The notes under the pieces are model-generated. The model saw only the letters and a program-made list of their open reading frames with translations, did not search any database and was not told the origin of the DNA. Shown in pieces: positions 54,461 to 62,653 of a stretch of 64,000 bases of DNA. The stretch comes from Paludibacteraceae bacterium (GTDB taxonomy: Bacteria; Bacteroidota; Bacteroidia; Bacteroidales; Paludibacteraceae): contig JAKSKR010000006.1 in NCBI GenBank assembly GCA_024401645.1, forward strand, positions 42,196-106,195, written 5' to 3'. The position numbers and the translations under genes are program-made. The stretch's first letter is position 1. Each line of letters begins with the position of its first letter.

Positions 54461-54494
54461 ATTTCTCCAAGCATTAGTTGGGCAATGCTACTAT

Positions 54495-54533
54495 AAAAAA
54501 GACCGTTGACAACATTACTAGTTATCAACGGTG
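54495..54533 (-). terminator. Terminator of the FISUMP lipoprotein gene
   Basis: ACCGTTGA pairs with TCAACGGT, with a U run on the minus strand (A run at 54495-54500) and T-rich sequence on the plus strand. Confidence 0.65.
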
Positions 54534-54565
54534 TTTTAATTTTTAGCGGGCAGCAATAATTCTGT

Positions 54566-55441
54566 TTACTTTACAACTGCTCGAACTGGACATATTTGGT
54601 GTCTTCCTAATGCAAATAATTCTGTGTATGAATTAGTCATTACATCTTTTGTATTAGAAGCAGAAAAGTGATATACAAAATGCGGATGTTCTGAAAGGGA
54701 TGCTGACCAAAAAGATGTCCATTCATGATTATAATATTCAGATCCATCATAACGTTCATATCCACCTTCTTTTGGAAAGAAAATGATGTTTCCGTTGGTT
54801 TTAGATACGCCAATACAACCAGACATATCGCTTCCATTAAAGTTATTCTCCCAATTCCAATCGCAACCTTCTATCAATTCGGCAATTTCCTGTTTTGTAG
54901 GCATACGCCATGCACCTCCCCAGTTTACTGTTGCGGCATCATCTTCTGGCTCTAATACGGTCTTAAAATCAACATCTCCGTAAGTCGCGTCTGTACAATA
55001 TTTAGTGAAATCACCCCATACATAGATGTTTTCCTGCACAACTTTTTCCCCTTTACACCATTTATAATTACCAAAATCAATACTACCCGACTCCAGACTC
55101 ATTGGATCAGTTTCTGGTTTTGAATGTCCCCAAGCGAACTCACCTCCCACTTCTGTTGGCTTAGTTGCTCCCACATTGATAGTTGCCCATTTAGTGCCAC
55201 TTGGCAAACCAAGGTCCACATAATCGTAAGAGTTCACCTTTCCACTAACACTAACGCCATTCACCGTATTGGTTGAACCCTCGTTCGGTTTATTGGGATC
55301 TTGGTCATTATCATTTTGTTGTTGATTGTTATTTTCCTGTTTTTGTTCTTCTTTTTCATCATCATCAGTACATGCAGAAAGTGAAAATGCCATGAAACCT
55401 GCCAACAATAGGTTTGCAACAAATAAGTTGTGTTTTATCAT
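54566..55441 (-). CDS. Surface lipoprotein with Fib_succ_major (FISUMP) domain
   Basis: The 291-residue protein has a lipobox LSAC followed by TDDDEKEE, a surface-export signal, and an Asn/Gln-rich linker. The domain then reads DYVDLGLPSGTKWATINVGA, FAWGHSKPE and MPTKQEIAELIEGCDW. This is the FISUMP (Fibrobacter major paralog) domain, whose role is unknown but which is common on Bacteroidetes surface proteins. A second member is encoded at 57034-58491. It is transcribed opposite to comM and follows the EVE-like gene by 21 bases. Confidence 0.8.
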   Translation of the reverse strand: MIKHNLFVANLLLAGFMAFSLSACTDDDEKEEQKQENNNQQQNDNDQDPNKPNEGSTNTVNGVSVSGKVNSYDYVDLGLPSGTKWATINVGATKPTEVGGEFAWGHSKPETDPMSLESGSIDFGNYKWCKGEKVVQENIYVWGDFTKYCTDATYGDVDFKTVLEPEDDAATVNWGGAWRMPTKQEIAELIEGCDWNWENNFNGSDMSGCIGVSKTNGNIIFFPKEGGYERYDGSEYYNHEWTSFWSASLSEHPHFVYHFSASNTKDVMTNSYTELFALGRHQICPVRAVVK

Positions 55442-55462
55442 ATTGTAATGTATTTAAGTTGA

Positions 55463-55879
55463 TTATAGTTTTATTTTTGAATCTAACTCCGTAATTGGTT
55501 TCCTTGGGTTGAACCCAAATTCCTTTAATTTTTTGAGTTTATATTTATCGTTTTCTTCTAGTTCCTCTACCAACTCCATTCTGAAGAAAGTGTTAGTCTG
55601 TTTGTAGTTCTCATAAGCATTGTTGTCACTTTCCAGTCCGTTCTTCCAATAGGGTTGGTCATCTTTGTACTCATTACCACTAATGTCCGTTCTTACAACT
55701 TTCATTTTATATCGCAGTCTGCAGTCTGGGGCTGTAGAATAGATGAATACGGTGTCTCCTGTGGAAATATTGTTTCTATTATAGGTTCTCCAATCTATTT
55801 GGTTGGAACCTGTGTTTTGAAAGTATTTCTTTAAATCGAAAACTTTCCTTCTATTTGATGTGATAATCCAAGTTTTCAT
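55463..55879 (-). CDS. EVE/PUA-like domain protein
   Basis: The 138-residue protein looks like a stand-alone EVE domain: MKTWIITSNRRKVFDLKKYF, IDWRTYNRNNISTGDTVFIY, then LRYKMKVVRTDIS. EVE and related PUA-superfamily domains bind modified bases and are often fused to McrB or HNH nucleases in restriction systems. No nuclease partner is next to it. Its location among TA and mobile genes fits a defence-related cargo, but the assignment rests on pattern only. Confidence 0.6.
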   Translation of the reverse strand: MKTWIITSNRRKVFDLKKYFQNTGSNQIDWRTYNRNNISTGDTVFIYSTAPDCRLRYKMKVVRTDISGNEYKDDQPYWKNGLESDNNAYENYKQTNTFFRMELVEELEENDKYKLKKLKEFGFNPRKPITELDSKIKL

Positions 55880-56081
55880 GCAGTTTACTAGTTTATAAAT
55901 GCTAAAATAAAAAAAAACAGCACTTTACAAAAAAATGAGTCATTTTGATTAATGTTTTCATAAGTAGGCTTAATAGACCATATGAATGCTATAAATTGGT
56001 GAGAGTATTAAAATGACAATCCAAAAATCCTAATTATTTGTATTATATTTGCAATGTATTTAACATTAAAGTGATGTCACT

Positions 56082-56321
56082 ATGGAATCGGCAATAAAAG
56101 TAACAACTACCTTCCGTATAGATAAAAATTTATTGGAAATTATTAGGGCGAAGGCAAAGGCTGCAAACCGCAGTTTAAACAACTATGTGGAGTGCCTGCT
56201 TATGGAAAAAGCGGAGGAAGAACCTAACGCGACCACACTTAAAGCCATGCGTGATGCGGAAAACAATGTGAATTTAGAAAAAGTAGACAAGGCAAGTGAC
56301 TTAATGAAACTTCTGGATTGA
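56082..56321 (+). CDS. Antitoxin of a YafQ-type TA pair
   Basis: The 79-residue protein has a ribbon-helix-helix-like N-terminus (VTTTFRIDKNLLEIIRAKAK) and an acidic tail that would bind the toxin. The next gene starts one base after its stop. It is homologous to the antitoxin at 62654-62902 in the segment AANRSLNNYVECLL. A TATATTTG -7 element lies at 56044-56051. Confidence 0.8.
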   Translation: MESAIKVTTTFRIDKNLLEIIRAKAKAANRSLNNYVECLLMEKAEEEPNATTLKAMRDAENNVNLEKVDKASDLMKLLD

Positions 56322-56322
56322 A

Positions 56323-56535
56323 ATGAAGGAATTGTTCTATACCAGCCAGTTTAAGAAAGATTTCAAAAAGCTGAAAAACAATCCGGAACGAGCTGCAAAA
56401 ATTGTGAAGGTTTTGGAAATGCTCCAAAATGGGGAAACTCTGGGTCCAGAACTTAAAGCTCACGAGTTGAAGGGTAACTATAAAAACCACATGGAGTGCC
56501 ATGTGCTATCAGTTTATCAAGGATATCGTGAATGA
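56323..56535 (+). pseudogene. YafQ-type mRNA interferase, N-terminal part (split gene)
   Basis: The 70-residue frame matches YafQ from its start (FKKDFKKLKNNPERAAKIVK) to LKGNYKNHMECHV and then diverges. The missing C-terminus, including the catalytic His in the RTGSHSELFG motif, is found in frame at 60185-60274, 3.65 kb downstream. The toxin is therefore inactive and was probably split by an insertion. Confidence 0.8.
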
Positions 56536-56568
56536 TATCTTTAATCTAATTCAATAAACAATACAGTC

Positions 56569-57033
56569 ATGAAAATAAAAAATTACTTCTGCTGCCTTGT
56601 CTTCGGCTTGTGCGGCGCATTCGCAGCGAATGCAAAATCTTATGTCGTATTAGAGCTGCAGAATGGCAGTCTCTTTTCTTTCCAGTTGGCAGACAAGCCC
56701 GAGTTTACCTTCACAGATGATGAAATGGTCATAAATGGGAACGCCGAGACAACCTATGTCATCGATGAGGTGAAGAACTTCCGTTTTTCCGATTCTGAAC
56801 TGACTGGTGCCCCAACACAGTCATCGGAAGAGGTCCGTGTGGTAAGTCTTGACCAGAATACCCTTCAAATACATGGTGCTAATGGTGCTCCATTAAGACT
56901 CTTGAAATCCAACGGAACTTTGATCCTGTCGATGAGCGCAGTGACCGATGGCAGTACCATAGAACTTCCAAGAGAAAAAGGCATTTACATTATTACCGTG
57001 GGTAAGCAATCCATAAAAGTCATCCGTAAGTAA
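56569..57033 (+). CDS. Small secreted protein with T9SS sorting-like tail
   Basis: The 154-residue protein has a signal peptide ending near ANAKS and a strand-rich N-terminal module (YVVLELQNGSLFSFQLADKP). Its C-terminal tail reads GIYIITVGKQSIKVIRK, like type A sorting domains. Its layout is the same as that of the protein at 18952-19431. The next gene begins directly after its stop codon. It lies within the segment that splits the YafQ toxin. Confidence 0.7.
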   Translation: MKIKNYFCCLVFGLCGAFAANAKSYVVLELQNGSLFSFQLADKPEFTFTDDEMVINGNAETTYVIDEVKNFRFSDSELTGAPTQSSEEVRVVSLDQNTLQIHGANGAPLRLLKSNGTLILSMSAVTDGSTIELPREKGIYIITVGKQSIKVIRK

Positions 57034-58491
57034 ATGAAGAAGATTATATTCCTATTGGCCTCACTCGTTGCCATCTTTACGGCAATAGCCAACAACTACA
57101 TGCATGTCTATTTGAACAATGGTTCAATCCTTGACTTTGACACAGACAGTATCCTTCAGGTTGACGTTCTTAAGGATTCCGTTACGAACTCAAACTACCT
57201 TCTTGTTGTGAAAAACGACAGTTCCACACTGCGTATTGAAAAGTCCGATATCCAGAAAATAACATACGACGATACCATCTATAAGGAAGAACCAGTCACT
57301 AAGAAAGACTCGATTTGGGGATTGGAGGTAAAAGCGTCATTGATAGAGAAAGATGAATATTATGTAAGAAAGAATATCCAAGGAGAATTCTATTCAAACA
57401 TTAAAATTGAGAATGTTGATTACATGATGTGTAAATATTATGATCAGTACTCGACTATGCTCTTGAATTCAGAAAATTTCAAAAATAAGTCAAAAAACGA
57501 GTGTATAATGGAGGGTGATTCAGTATATCTTGTAAAGTTTGAATGGGAGATGACGGTGTCTTCATTAGCAAAGGAGACACCATTTGAAGTTATACTTATA
57601 TTACAAGATGGAACTGAATCAAACGAATTGCTCAAAGAGGTAACCTACATTAGCGAGCCAGAAGTATTTGTTGTCTCCTTCTATACAAAAGACAGCGTCT
57701 TGATAGAAAGCCAGAAGGTGGAGAAAGGCAAGTCGGCAACTGCTGTAGATGCACCTGTGGTAGATGGTTACGAGTTCATCGGTTGGAGCGACTCTTCTTT
57801 CACCAACGTCACGAAAGACCTGGACATCTATGCTCAATACAAAGCAATAACAAAGGATACGCTTCCTGTCAGCGGTCAAATCGCAGAACACGACTATGTA
57901 GACCTTGGCCTTCCAAGCGGCACGCTTTGGGCAACCTACAATGTAGGTGCAACCACGCCAGAGGAGTACGGCGACTACTTTGCGTGGGGAGAGACAAAGC
58001 CGAAGGAAGACTACAGCTGGAGCACCTATAAGTGGTGTGAAAACAAGAAAGTGGATGCAATTCACATTCCTCAGGATTTCACCAAATATGTGGTATCAAG
58101 CGAATACGGCATCGTTGACAACAAGATGGTGTTGGAAGCGGAAGACGATGCAGCGACAGCCAATTGGGGAGCAGATTGGAGAATGCCTACCTTTGATGAA
58201 ATCAATGAACTTACTGAAAATTGCGAATACAGTTGGATAGAAGTCAACGGGATAAAGGGGGCAAAATTCACAGCTTCTAATGGAAATTTTGTATTCTTTC
58301 CTGCTGCTGGCAACCGCTACGGCTCGGAAATTGAATGTTCTGGTCAAAAGGGCTATTACAGGTCATCTTCTCTTCACGAGAGTTACGATCATTGTGCAGA
58401 ACGTATATACTTCAATGAGAAAGGATTCTACAAAAAGACAATCTCACGAGATGAAGGACATTCAGTTCGCGCGGTCGCCAATATTAAGTAA
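57034..58491 (+). CDS. Secreted FISUMP-domain protein with InlB-type repeat
   Basis: The 485-residue protein has a signal peptide and an N-terminal module (MHVYLNNGSILDFDTDSILQ) like those in other secreted proteins here. A poorly defined region is followed by an InlB B-type repeat (SQKVEKGKSATAVDAPVVDG, then EFIGWSDSSF). A FISUMP domain completes it (DYVDLGLPSGTLWATYNVGA, YFAWGETKPKEDYSWSTYKW). It is encoded directly after the 154-residue sorting-tail protein and is probably displayed on the surface. The FISUMP domain is paralogous to the lipoprotein at 54566-55441. Function is unknown. Confidence 0.78.
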   Translation: MKKIIFLLASLVAIFTAIANNYMHVYLNNGSILDFDTDSILQVDVLKDSVTNSNYLLVVKNDSSTLRIEKSDIQKITYDDTIYKEEPVTKKDSIWGLEVKASLIEKDEYYVRKNIQGEFYSNIKIENVDYMMCKYYDQYSTMLLNSENFKNKSKNECIMEGDSVYLVKFEWEMTVSSLAKETPFEVILILQDGTESNELLKEVTYISEPEVFVVSFYTKDSVLIESQKVEKGKSATAVDAPVVDGYEFIGWSDSSFTNVTKDLDIYAQYKAITKDTLPVSGQIAEHDYVDLGLPSGTLWATYNVGATTPEEYGDYFAWGETKPKEDYSWSTYKWCENKKVDAIHIPQDFTKYVVSSEYGIVDNKMVLEAEDDAATANWGADWRMPTFDEINELTENCEYSWIEVNGIKGAKFTASNGNFVFFPAAGNRYGSEIECSGQKGYYRSSSLHESYDHCAERIYFNEKGFYKKTISRDEGHSVRAVANIK

Positions 58492-58630
58492 CTCAAGTTG
58501 GAGATGAAACATTCAAATATTGCACAAGTCTAAAAAAGCACGTGTGCCAAATGGTTGTAAAATCGGCACGGATGCTTTCCCAAGCACTTGCGAGATTGAA
58601 TACTACTAATTAAGATGAATCTGGGAAAAA

Positions 58631-58659
58631 GAGATGCGAAATGTCGCATCTCTTTTTTT
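58631..58659 (+). terminator. Intrinsic terminator after the FISUMP gene
   Basis: GAGATGCGA pairs with TCGCATCTC around a four-base loop, followed by seven T. The 397-base gap 58492-58888 also contains the palindrome at 58678-58719 and the recombinase remnant. Confidence 0.85.
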
Positions 58660-58677
58660 CCATAAGTACATACTTCT

Positions 58678-58719
58678 ATACGTTCTATATTTCTATATAT
58701 ATAGAAATATAGAACGTAT
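58678..58719. repeat. 42-base perfect palindrome
   Basis: Two 21-base arms (ATACGTTCTATATTTCTATAT and its exact reverse complement) abut without a spacer. There is no U tract after it, so it is not a typical terminator. It lies 15 bases from a serine-recombinase remnant, so it may be a recombination or binding site. Confidence 0.9.
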
Positions 58720-58733
58720 TTTATTATTGATTT

Positions 58734-58882
58734 TCACCTATTTAATTCTATTATATACTTGTATAAAGTTGCCTTACTGATACCTGTAACCTTCAAAATT
58801 TCAGACACAGAACACGCCTTATCTTCATAGCCAATTCAATACTCTTTGAGTCAATTTTTGGACTACCAACTCTTCCTTGGTA
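58734..58882 (-). pseudogene. Serine recombinase C-terminal helix-turn-helix remnant
   Basis: On the minus strand QGRVGSPKIDSKSIELA is followed, after one frameshift near 58827-58835, by EDKACSVSEILKVTGISKAT and LYKYI. This is the C-terminal HTH_7 domain of resolvase/invertase-type serine recombinases. The catalytic domain is absent. The piece lies directly downstream of the Fic gene stop. It is too short and broken to function. Confidence 0.7.
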
Positions 58883-58888
58883 GCAAAA

Positions 58889-59953
58889 TTATATAGTTGG
58901 CAATATGATGACATGCCATATTGCCGGTTTTCCATCCCGGACTATGTATCCTTTGTCAAGAAGATTGTTGAGTTGTTTCTGTACTGCAGATTTATTTATG
59001 CCTATAGCAACAGTCAAGTCACTAATCGTTGACCTTGGATTTGATTTCAAAATACACAGTATCTTCGATGTGTTTTCGCTTCTGAAGGTTACAATTTCAC
59101 CATCATACCACCAGGTCTGTTCTGCAGGTGCACTGATGAAAGTAATGTCCTGTAGAATCTGGGTTTTATGTAGATCCTCCATATACTTGATGAACGGCTG
59201 GGCATCGTCAAAACTCGTGTGAGCTCCATCAGAAGGTATCAAACCAACTACTTTATCCACTTTCCCCAGTGCAGTCAAATATGCATTCTTCTTTTTGCTC
59301 AATACAACAAGCATTGGCAACTTGTTTCTGTAGAGAATAAAGTTTACCATTAATCGTGCTATACGTCCGTTTCCATCTTCAAAAGGGTGGATACGGATAT
59401 ATCTGTAGTGGAAAAGCGCTGCAAGTTGTATGGGTGTAAGTTCTTTCTTCTCGGCTTCTTCATTATACCAAGACACAAGGTCGTACATCAACTCAGGTGT
59501 CTCTTGTGGCGATGCATACTCAAAACGTTCTCCCGTTCTGGTAATGACAGAGTTGGGTCTGGTCTTGTATGTTCCAGCATGGACTACATAACTGGTTGTA
59601 TCTCCACCAGGTAGTTGCTTATATACTGTATAATCTTCACGAAGCATTGTATGGTGCAACTGACGTATAAAGGTTTCAGTAAGTGGATTGTCAGTAGCAG
59701 CCTCCTGCTTCATCAGTTGAAGGCAGAGGGCGTGTGCCTTCATATCCTCTAGGTCCTTCATTTTTGCAGAACCAACAACCTCTCCAAACATAAGGAGAAC
59801 TTCTGTCTGCCCATAAGTCAAAGTATTACCTTCGATATGGTTACTATTGTAGTTGAAGTCAAGCTCAAACTTGCGGTTTAGTCTTTTCTGGTCTTGAGGA
59901 TTAAGAGGCAAAAGTTGCTGCCACTTGCTATACACGTCTTCTATTCTAGTCAT
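58889..59953 (-). CDS. Fic family adenylyltransferase (class II)
   Basis: The 354-residue protein has the complete Fic motif HPFEDGNGR at residues 189-197, with catalytic His189. An N-terminal inhibitory motif SNHIEG (Ser37-Gly42) matches the (S/T)xxxE(G/N) pattern of class II self-inhibited Fic enzymes. A C-terminal winged helix (SKILCILKSNPRSTISDLTV) completes it. It should transfer AMP onto a target protein. Four operator-like repeats precede it. It sits inside the segment splitting the YafQ toxin. Confidence 0.9.
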   Translation of the reverse strand: MTRIEDVYSKWQQLLPLNPQDQKRLNRKFELDFNYNSNHIEGNTLTYGQTEVLLMFGEVVGSAKMKDLEDMKAHALCLQLMKQEAATDNPLTETFIRQLHHTMLREDYTVYKQLPGGDTTSYVVHAGTYKTRPNSVITRTGERFEYASPQETPELMYDLVSWYNEEAEKKELTPIQLAALFHYRYIRIHPFEDGNGRIARLMVNFILYRNKLPMLVVLSKKKNAYLTALGKVDKVVGLIPSDGAHTSFDDAQPFIKYMEDLHKTQILQDITFISAPAEQTWWYDGEIVTFRSENTSKILCILKSNPRSTISDLTVAIGINKSAVQKQLNNLLDKGYIVRDGKPAIWHVIILPTI

Positions 59954-59955
59954 AA

Positions 59956-60049
59956 TCGTACCACTTTTGTAAAATATACCACCTTTTTGAGTGGTATTTC
60001 AAGGTACAAATTTACCACCTTTTAAAAATATACCACCTTTTTGGGTGGT
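59956..60049 (-). promoter_or_regulatory. Repeated operator-like sites upstream of the Fic gene
   Basis: Four copies of TACCAC(C)TTTT lie at 59956, 59974, 60010 and 60028. Two are full palindromes (ATACCAC CTTTTTGA GTGGTAT at 59974-59995 and 60028-60049). One overlaps a TAAATTTG -7 element on the minus strand (60005-60012). This suggests cooperative repression, perhaps by the Fic protein's own winged helix. Confidence 0.6.
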
Positions 60050-60184
60050 ATATTTTCTATGTTCTGTTCCTGACATACTTATTTCCCTATCCTTTAACTC
60101 GAAGTATCGAGTGACAACCTCGTAGTCGAGAGGGTAGTTAGGATTCATACTCCTGAAACCTTCAATCCAAGAAGAGTCTTCAAA

Positions 60185-60274
60185 ATGAAACGTTTCAACA
60201 GCCTCCACTACGATAAAAAAGTTAGTATTATTAAAGCTGTTAGAACAGGTTCGCACTCAGAGCTGTTTGGATAA
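60185..60274 (+). pseudogene. YafQ-type toxin, C-terminal remnant
   Basis: The frame ends with YDKKVSIIKAVRTGSHSELFG, the YafQ C-terminus with the catalytic histidine of the RTG(T/S)H motif. It complements the truncated toxin at 56323-56535. About ten residues between the two halves are lost or changed. Its stop codon is immediately followed by the 39-base junction of a comM tail. Confidence 0.72.
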
Positions 60275-60532
60275 GACCTCGAAAGGAAGGCGGACCACAA
60301 AATCTCAAATTGTATAGACCTCCAAGTTGAAATCACCCCTGTCCCCTTTGAGAAGTTGTCGGAACAACGCAAGGGAGAATCGAGTGCCGAGATTCGCGAA
60401 CGTGTGGTTAAGGCCCGACTCATCCAGCAAGAAAGGTACAAGGACGAGGAACACATCCATTGCAACGCACAGATGAACAGCCGTCTCTTGCAGAAATACG
60501 CCCAGTTAGATAAGGAATGTAATGATACTGTT
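60275..60532 (+). repeat. 39-base junction plus partial comM 3' end (219 bases)
   Basis: Bases 60275-60313 match the junction found at 62106 and 63175. From 60314 the sequence follows comM (from 53038) until about 60532, then diverges. The tail shares GATAAGGAATGTAATGATAC with the copy at 63214-63597 rather than with comM itself. Confidence 0.92.
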
Positions 60533-60610
60533 CCACGCCATCGTAATATATTTGATTGTATTGAACCTCTACGTTTTCCATTTCTGTAGGGAACAGTTTT
60601 CCATATTATT

Positions 60611-60693
60611 CCCCAATAAAAATGTAATTTTTTACTCGATGAATCCCAATAAAAATGTAGTTTTTCGTTCATCATTCCCCAATAAAAATGTAA
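60611..60693 (+). promoter_or_regulatory. Three repeats at 33-base spacing upstream of the DUF4143 ATPase
   Basis: YCCCAATAAAAATGTAR occurs at 60611, 60644 and 60677, exactly 33 bases apart (about three helical turns). The third runs into TAAATTTG (60691-60698), a -7 element. They are candidate same-face binding sites controlling the ATPase gene. Confidence 0.65.
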
Positions 60694-60747
60694 ATTTGTT
60701 TAGAAATGAATTAAATATCAATACATTCATTAAATCTAATTAGAAAG

Positions 60748-62088
60748 ATGATGAAAAGGAATATATATAGTGAATTACAGGCTTGGAAAGGAAATTCCAA
60801 ACACAAACCTCTCGTACTTTTGGGAGCAAGACAAGTTGGGAAGACTTACATCGTAAAGGAATTCGGAAAGAATGAATTTAGCAATATGGTATATGTAAAT
60901 TGCCATAACAACAAGTTTGTAGAGAACCTTTTTTGTGACTTTAACACAGACCGCATCATCTATCAGTTAGAGCAGGCTTATGAATTGAAAATCGAGATTG
61001 GAAAAACCTTGCTATTCTTTGATGAAATCCAGGAAGTGACTAATGGATTATCGTCGTTAAAATACTTTTGCGAAGACAAGCGAGATTTACATGTTATTGT
61101 TGCCGGTTCTCTTTTAGGAATATCTATTAGAAAGGAAGAGAGCTACCCTGTGGGTAAGGTGAATGATTTGAGAATGTATCCTATGACTTTCGATGAATTT
61201 TTGATGGCTAATGGTCGGGATATGCTTGCTGACGCTGTTCGTAAACTAGATTGGGATTCAATGGCGTTGCAACATGACTTGCTTACTGACTATCTTCGCC
61301 AATATTATTTTTGTGGCGGTATGCCTGAGGCTGTTGCCACTTGGATTGAAAACCACGACGCAAAAGAGACTCGAAATGTTCAGCGCTCCATTCTTGCCAC
61401 TTATAGTAAAGATATGGGGAAACACACTCATTCAGAAGTGGTTCGCATAAGGCAGGTGTGGGATAGCATTCCTGCACAACTGGCAAAGGAAAATAAAAAA
61501 TTTGTGTTTGGTGCTATAAAGAAAGGTGCCCGAGCTGCCGATTTTGAAAAGGCAATACAGTGGCTGATGGATGCTGGGCTAATATATAAGGTTGCTAGAA
61601 CATCAAAACCGCAGGAACCGCTTAAATTCTATGCCGACGATTCTGCGTTTAAGATTTATCTGCTCGATTGTGGATTATTGGCATGTATGTGCGGTGCACG
61701 TTCTAGTGAGATGCTTATAGGAATGGAAGTGTTTTCTGAGTTTAAGGGATCTTTTACTGAAAACTATATTCTATCTCAAATCAAGTCTTTGGAGTTGCAT
61801 GATGAAATGGATAAAAACATCTTTTACTTTTCCAAAGATAATAGTACTATGGAAGTTGACTTCTTGGTACAAGGCAACAAACGTGTGATACCAACGGAGG
61901 CGAAAGCTGAAGAAAATGTTCGGGCAAAATCGTTACGCTTGTTTATAACCGACGATTTTAAAGCATATAACTTAAAGGGGCTTCGCGTTTCTATGCTGCC
62001 ATATAGAGAGCAAGAATGGATGGTTAATATACCTTTGTATTCTGCTGAAGCATATTTCAAACATGAAGGTCTAGGTACGGATGAATAA
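60748..62088 (+). CDS. AAA ATPase with DUF4143 domain
   Basis: The 446-residue protein has Walker A GARQVGKT, Walker B LLFFDEIQEV, the sensor segment VIVAGSLLGI and a C-terminal DUF4143/PD-(D/E)XK-like domain (STMEVDFLVQGN, PTEAKAEE). Such ATPases are abundant in Bacteroidetes accessory regions and have no settled function. It is the sole cargo of its module. The stop codon is 17 bases before the 39-base junction of the next comM tail. Confidence 0.85.
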   Translation: MMKRNIYSELQAWKGNSKHKPLVLLGARQVGKTYIVKEFGKNEFSNMVYVNCHNNKFVENLFCDFNTDRIIYQLEQAYELKIEIGKTLLFFDEIQEVTNGLSSLKYFCEDKRDLHVIVAGSLLGISIRKEESYPVGKVNDLRMYPMTFDEFLMANGRDMLADAVRKLDWDSMALQHDLLTDYLRQYYFCGGMPEAVATWIENHDAKETRNVQRSILATYSKDMGKHTHSEVVRIRQVWDSIPAQLAKENKKFVFGAIKKGARAADFEKAIQWLMDAGLIYKVARTSKPQEPLKFYADDSAFKIYLLDCGLLACMCGARSSEMLIGMEVFSEFKGSFTENYILSQIKSLELHDEMDKNIFYFSKDNSTMEVDFLVQGNKRVIPTEAKAEENVRAKSLRLFITDDFKAYNLKGLRVSMLPYREQEWMVNIPLYSAEAYFKHEGLGTDE

Positions 62089-62105
62089 TCGCATTTTCAT
62101 TAGTC

Positions 62106-62528
62106 AACCTCGAAAGAAAACCGGACCATATAATATCAAATTGTATCGACCTCCAGGTGGAAATCACTCCAGTCCCCTTTGAGAAGTTATCGGAACAACG
62201 CAAGGGAGAGTCGAGTGCCGAGATTCGCGAACGTGTGGTTAAGGCCCGACTCATCCAGCAAGAAAGGTACAAAGATGAGGAACACATCCACTGCAATGCG
62301 CAGATGAACAGCCGCCTCTTGCAGAAATACGCCCAGTTAGATAATGAGTGTACCGACACTCTCCGCACCGCCATGGAGCGTTTCAGCTTGTCGGCCCGCG
62401 CCTACGACCGCATCCTAAAGGTGGCCCGCACCATTGCCGACCTCGACGGTGCCGAGAACATCCAGTTCCCACACATCAGCGAGGCCATCGGCTACCGAAA
62501 TTTGGACCGAGAAGGGTGGGGAACGTAA
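62106..62528 (+). repeat. 39-base junction plus full 384-base comM 3' end
   Basis: The junction is 62106-62144; the comM-like part is 62145-62528, the same length as in comM with no indel, and open to the stop codon. Differences from comM are mostly at third codon positions. It could encode a peptide from the internal ATG at 62157 (MEITPVPFEKL) but has no visible ribosome-binding site, so I do not call it a gene. Confidence 0.93.
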
Positions 62529-62596
62529 AGAAATAGTGAAGGCTACCGAAAGGTAGCAATCGACCAAATAGATGTGACATAATAGGGGGCTACTTG

Positions 62597-62626
62597 TTGC
62601 ATTTAGGCTTTTTTGTGTTACATTTG
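62597..62626 (+). promoter_or_regulatory. Promoter of the YoeB-type TA pair
   Basis: TTG (62597-62599), 19 bases, TACATTTG (62619-62626): a good consensus match, 28 bases before the antitoxin ATG. Confidence 0.5.
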
Positions 62627-62653
62627 CGTACAAACGAATACAATGTAATACAA

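Noticed and set aside
59999..60256. 85-residue minus-strand frame with a protein-like segment (SMNPNYPLDYEVVTRYFELK)
   Set aside because: It overlaps the Fic operator repeats and the YafQ remnant and matches no family I know. It may be a fragment at the insertion boundary but cannot be supported as a gene.
62157..62528. comM tail called as a separate 123-residue gene
   Set aside because: It lacks the ATPase domain, a promoter and a credible start; the frame is explained by homology to the end of comM. The same holds for 63226-63597.
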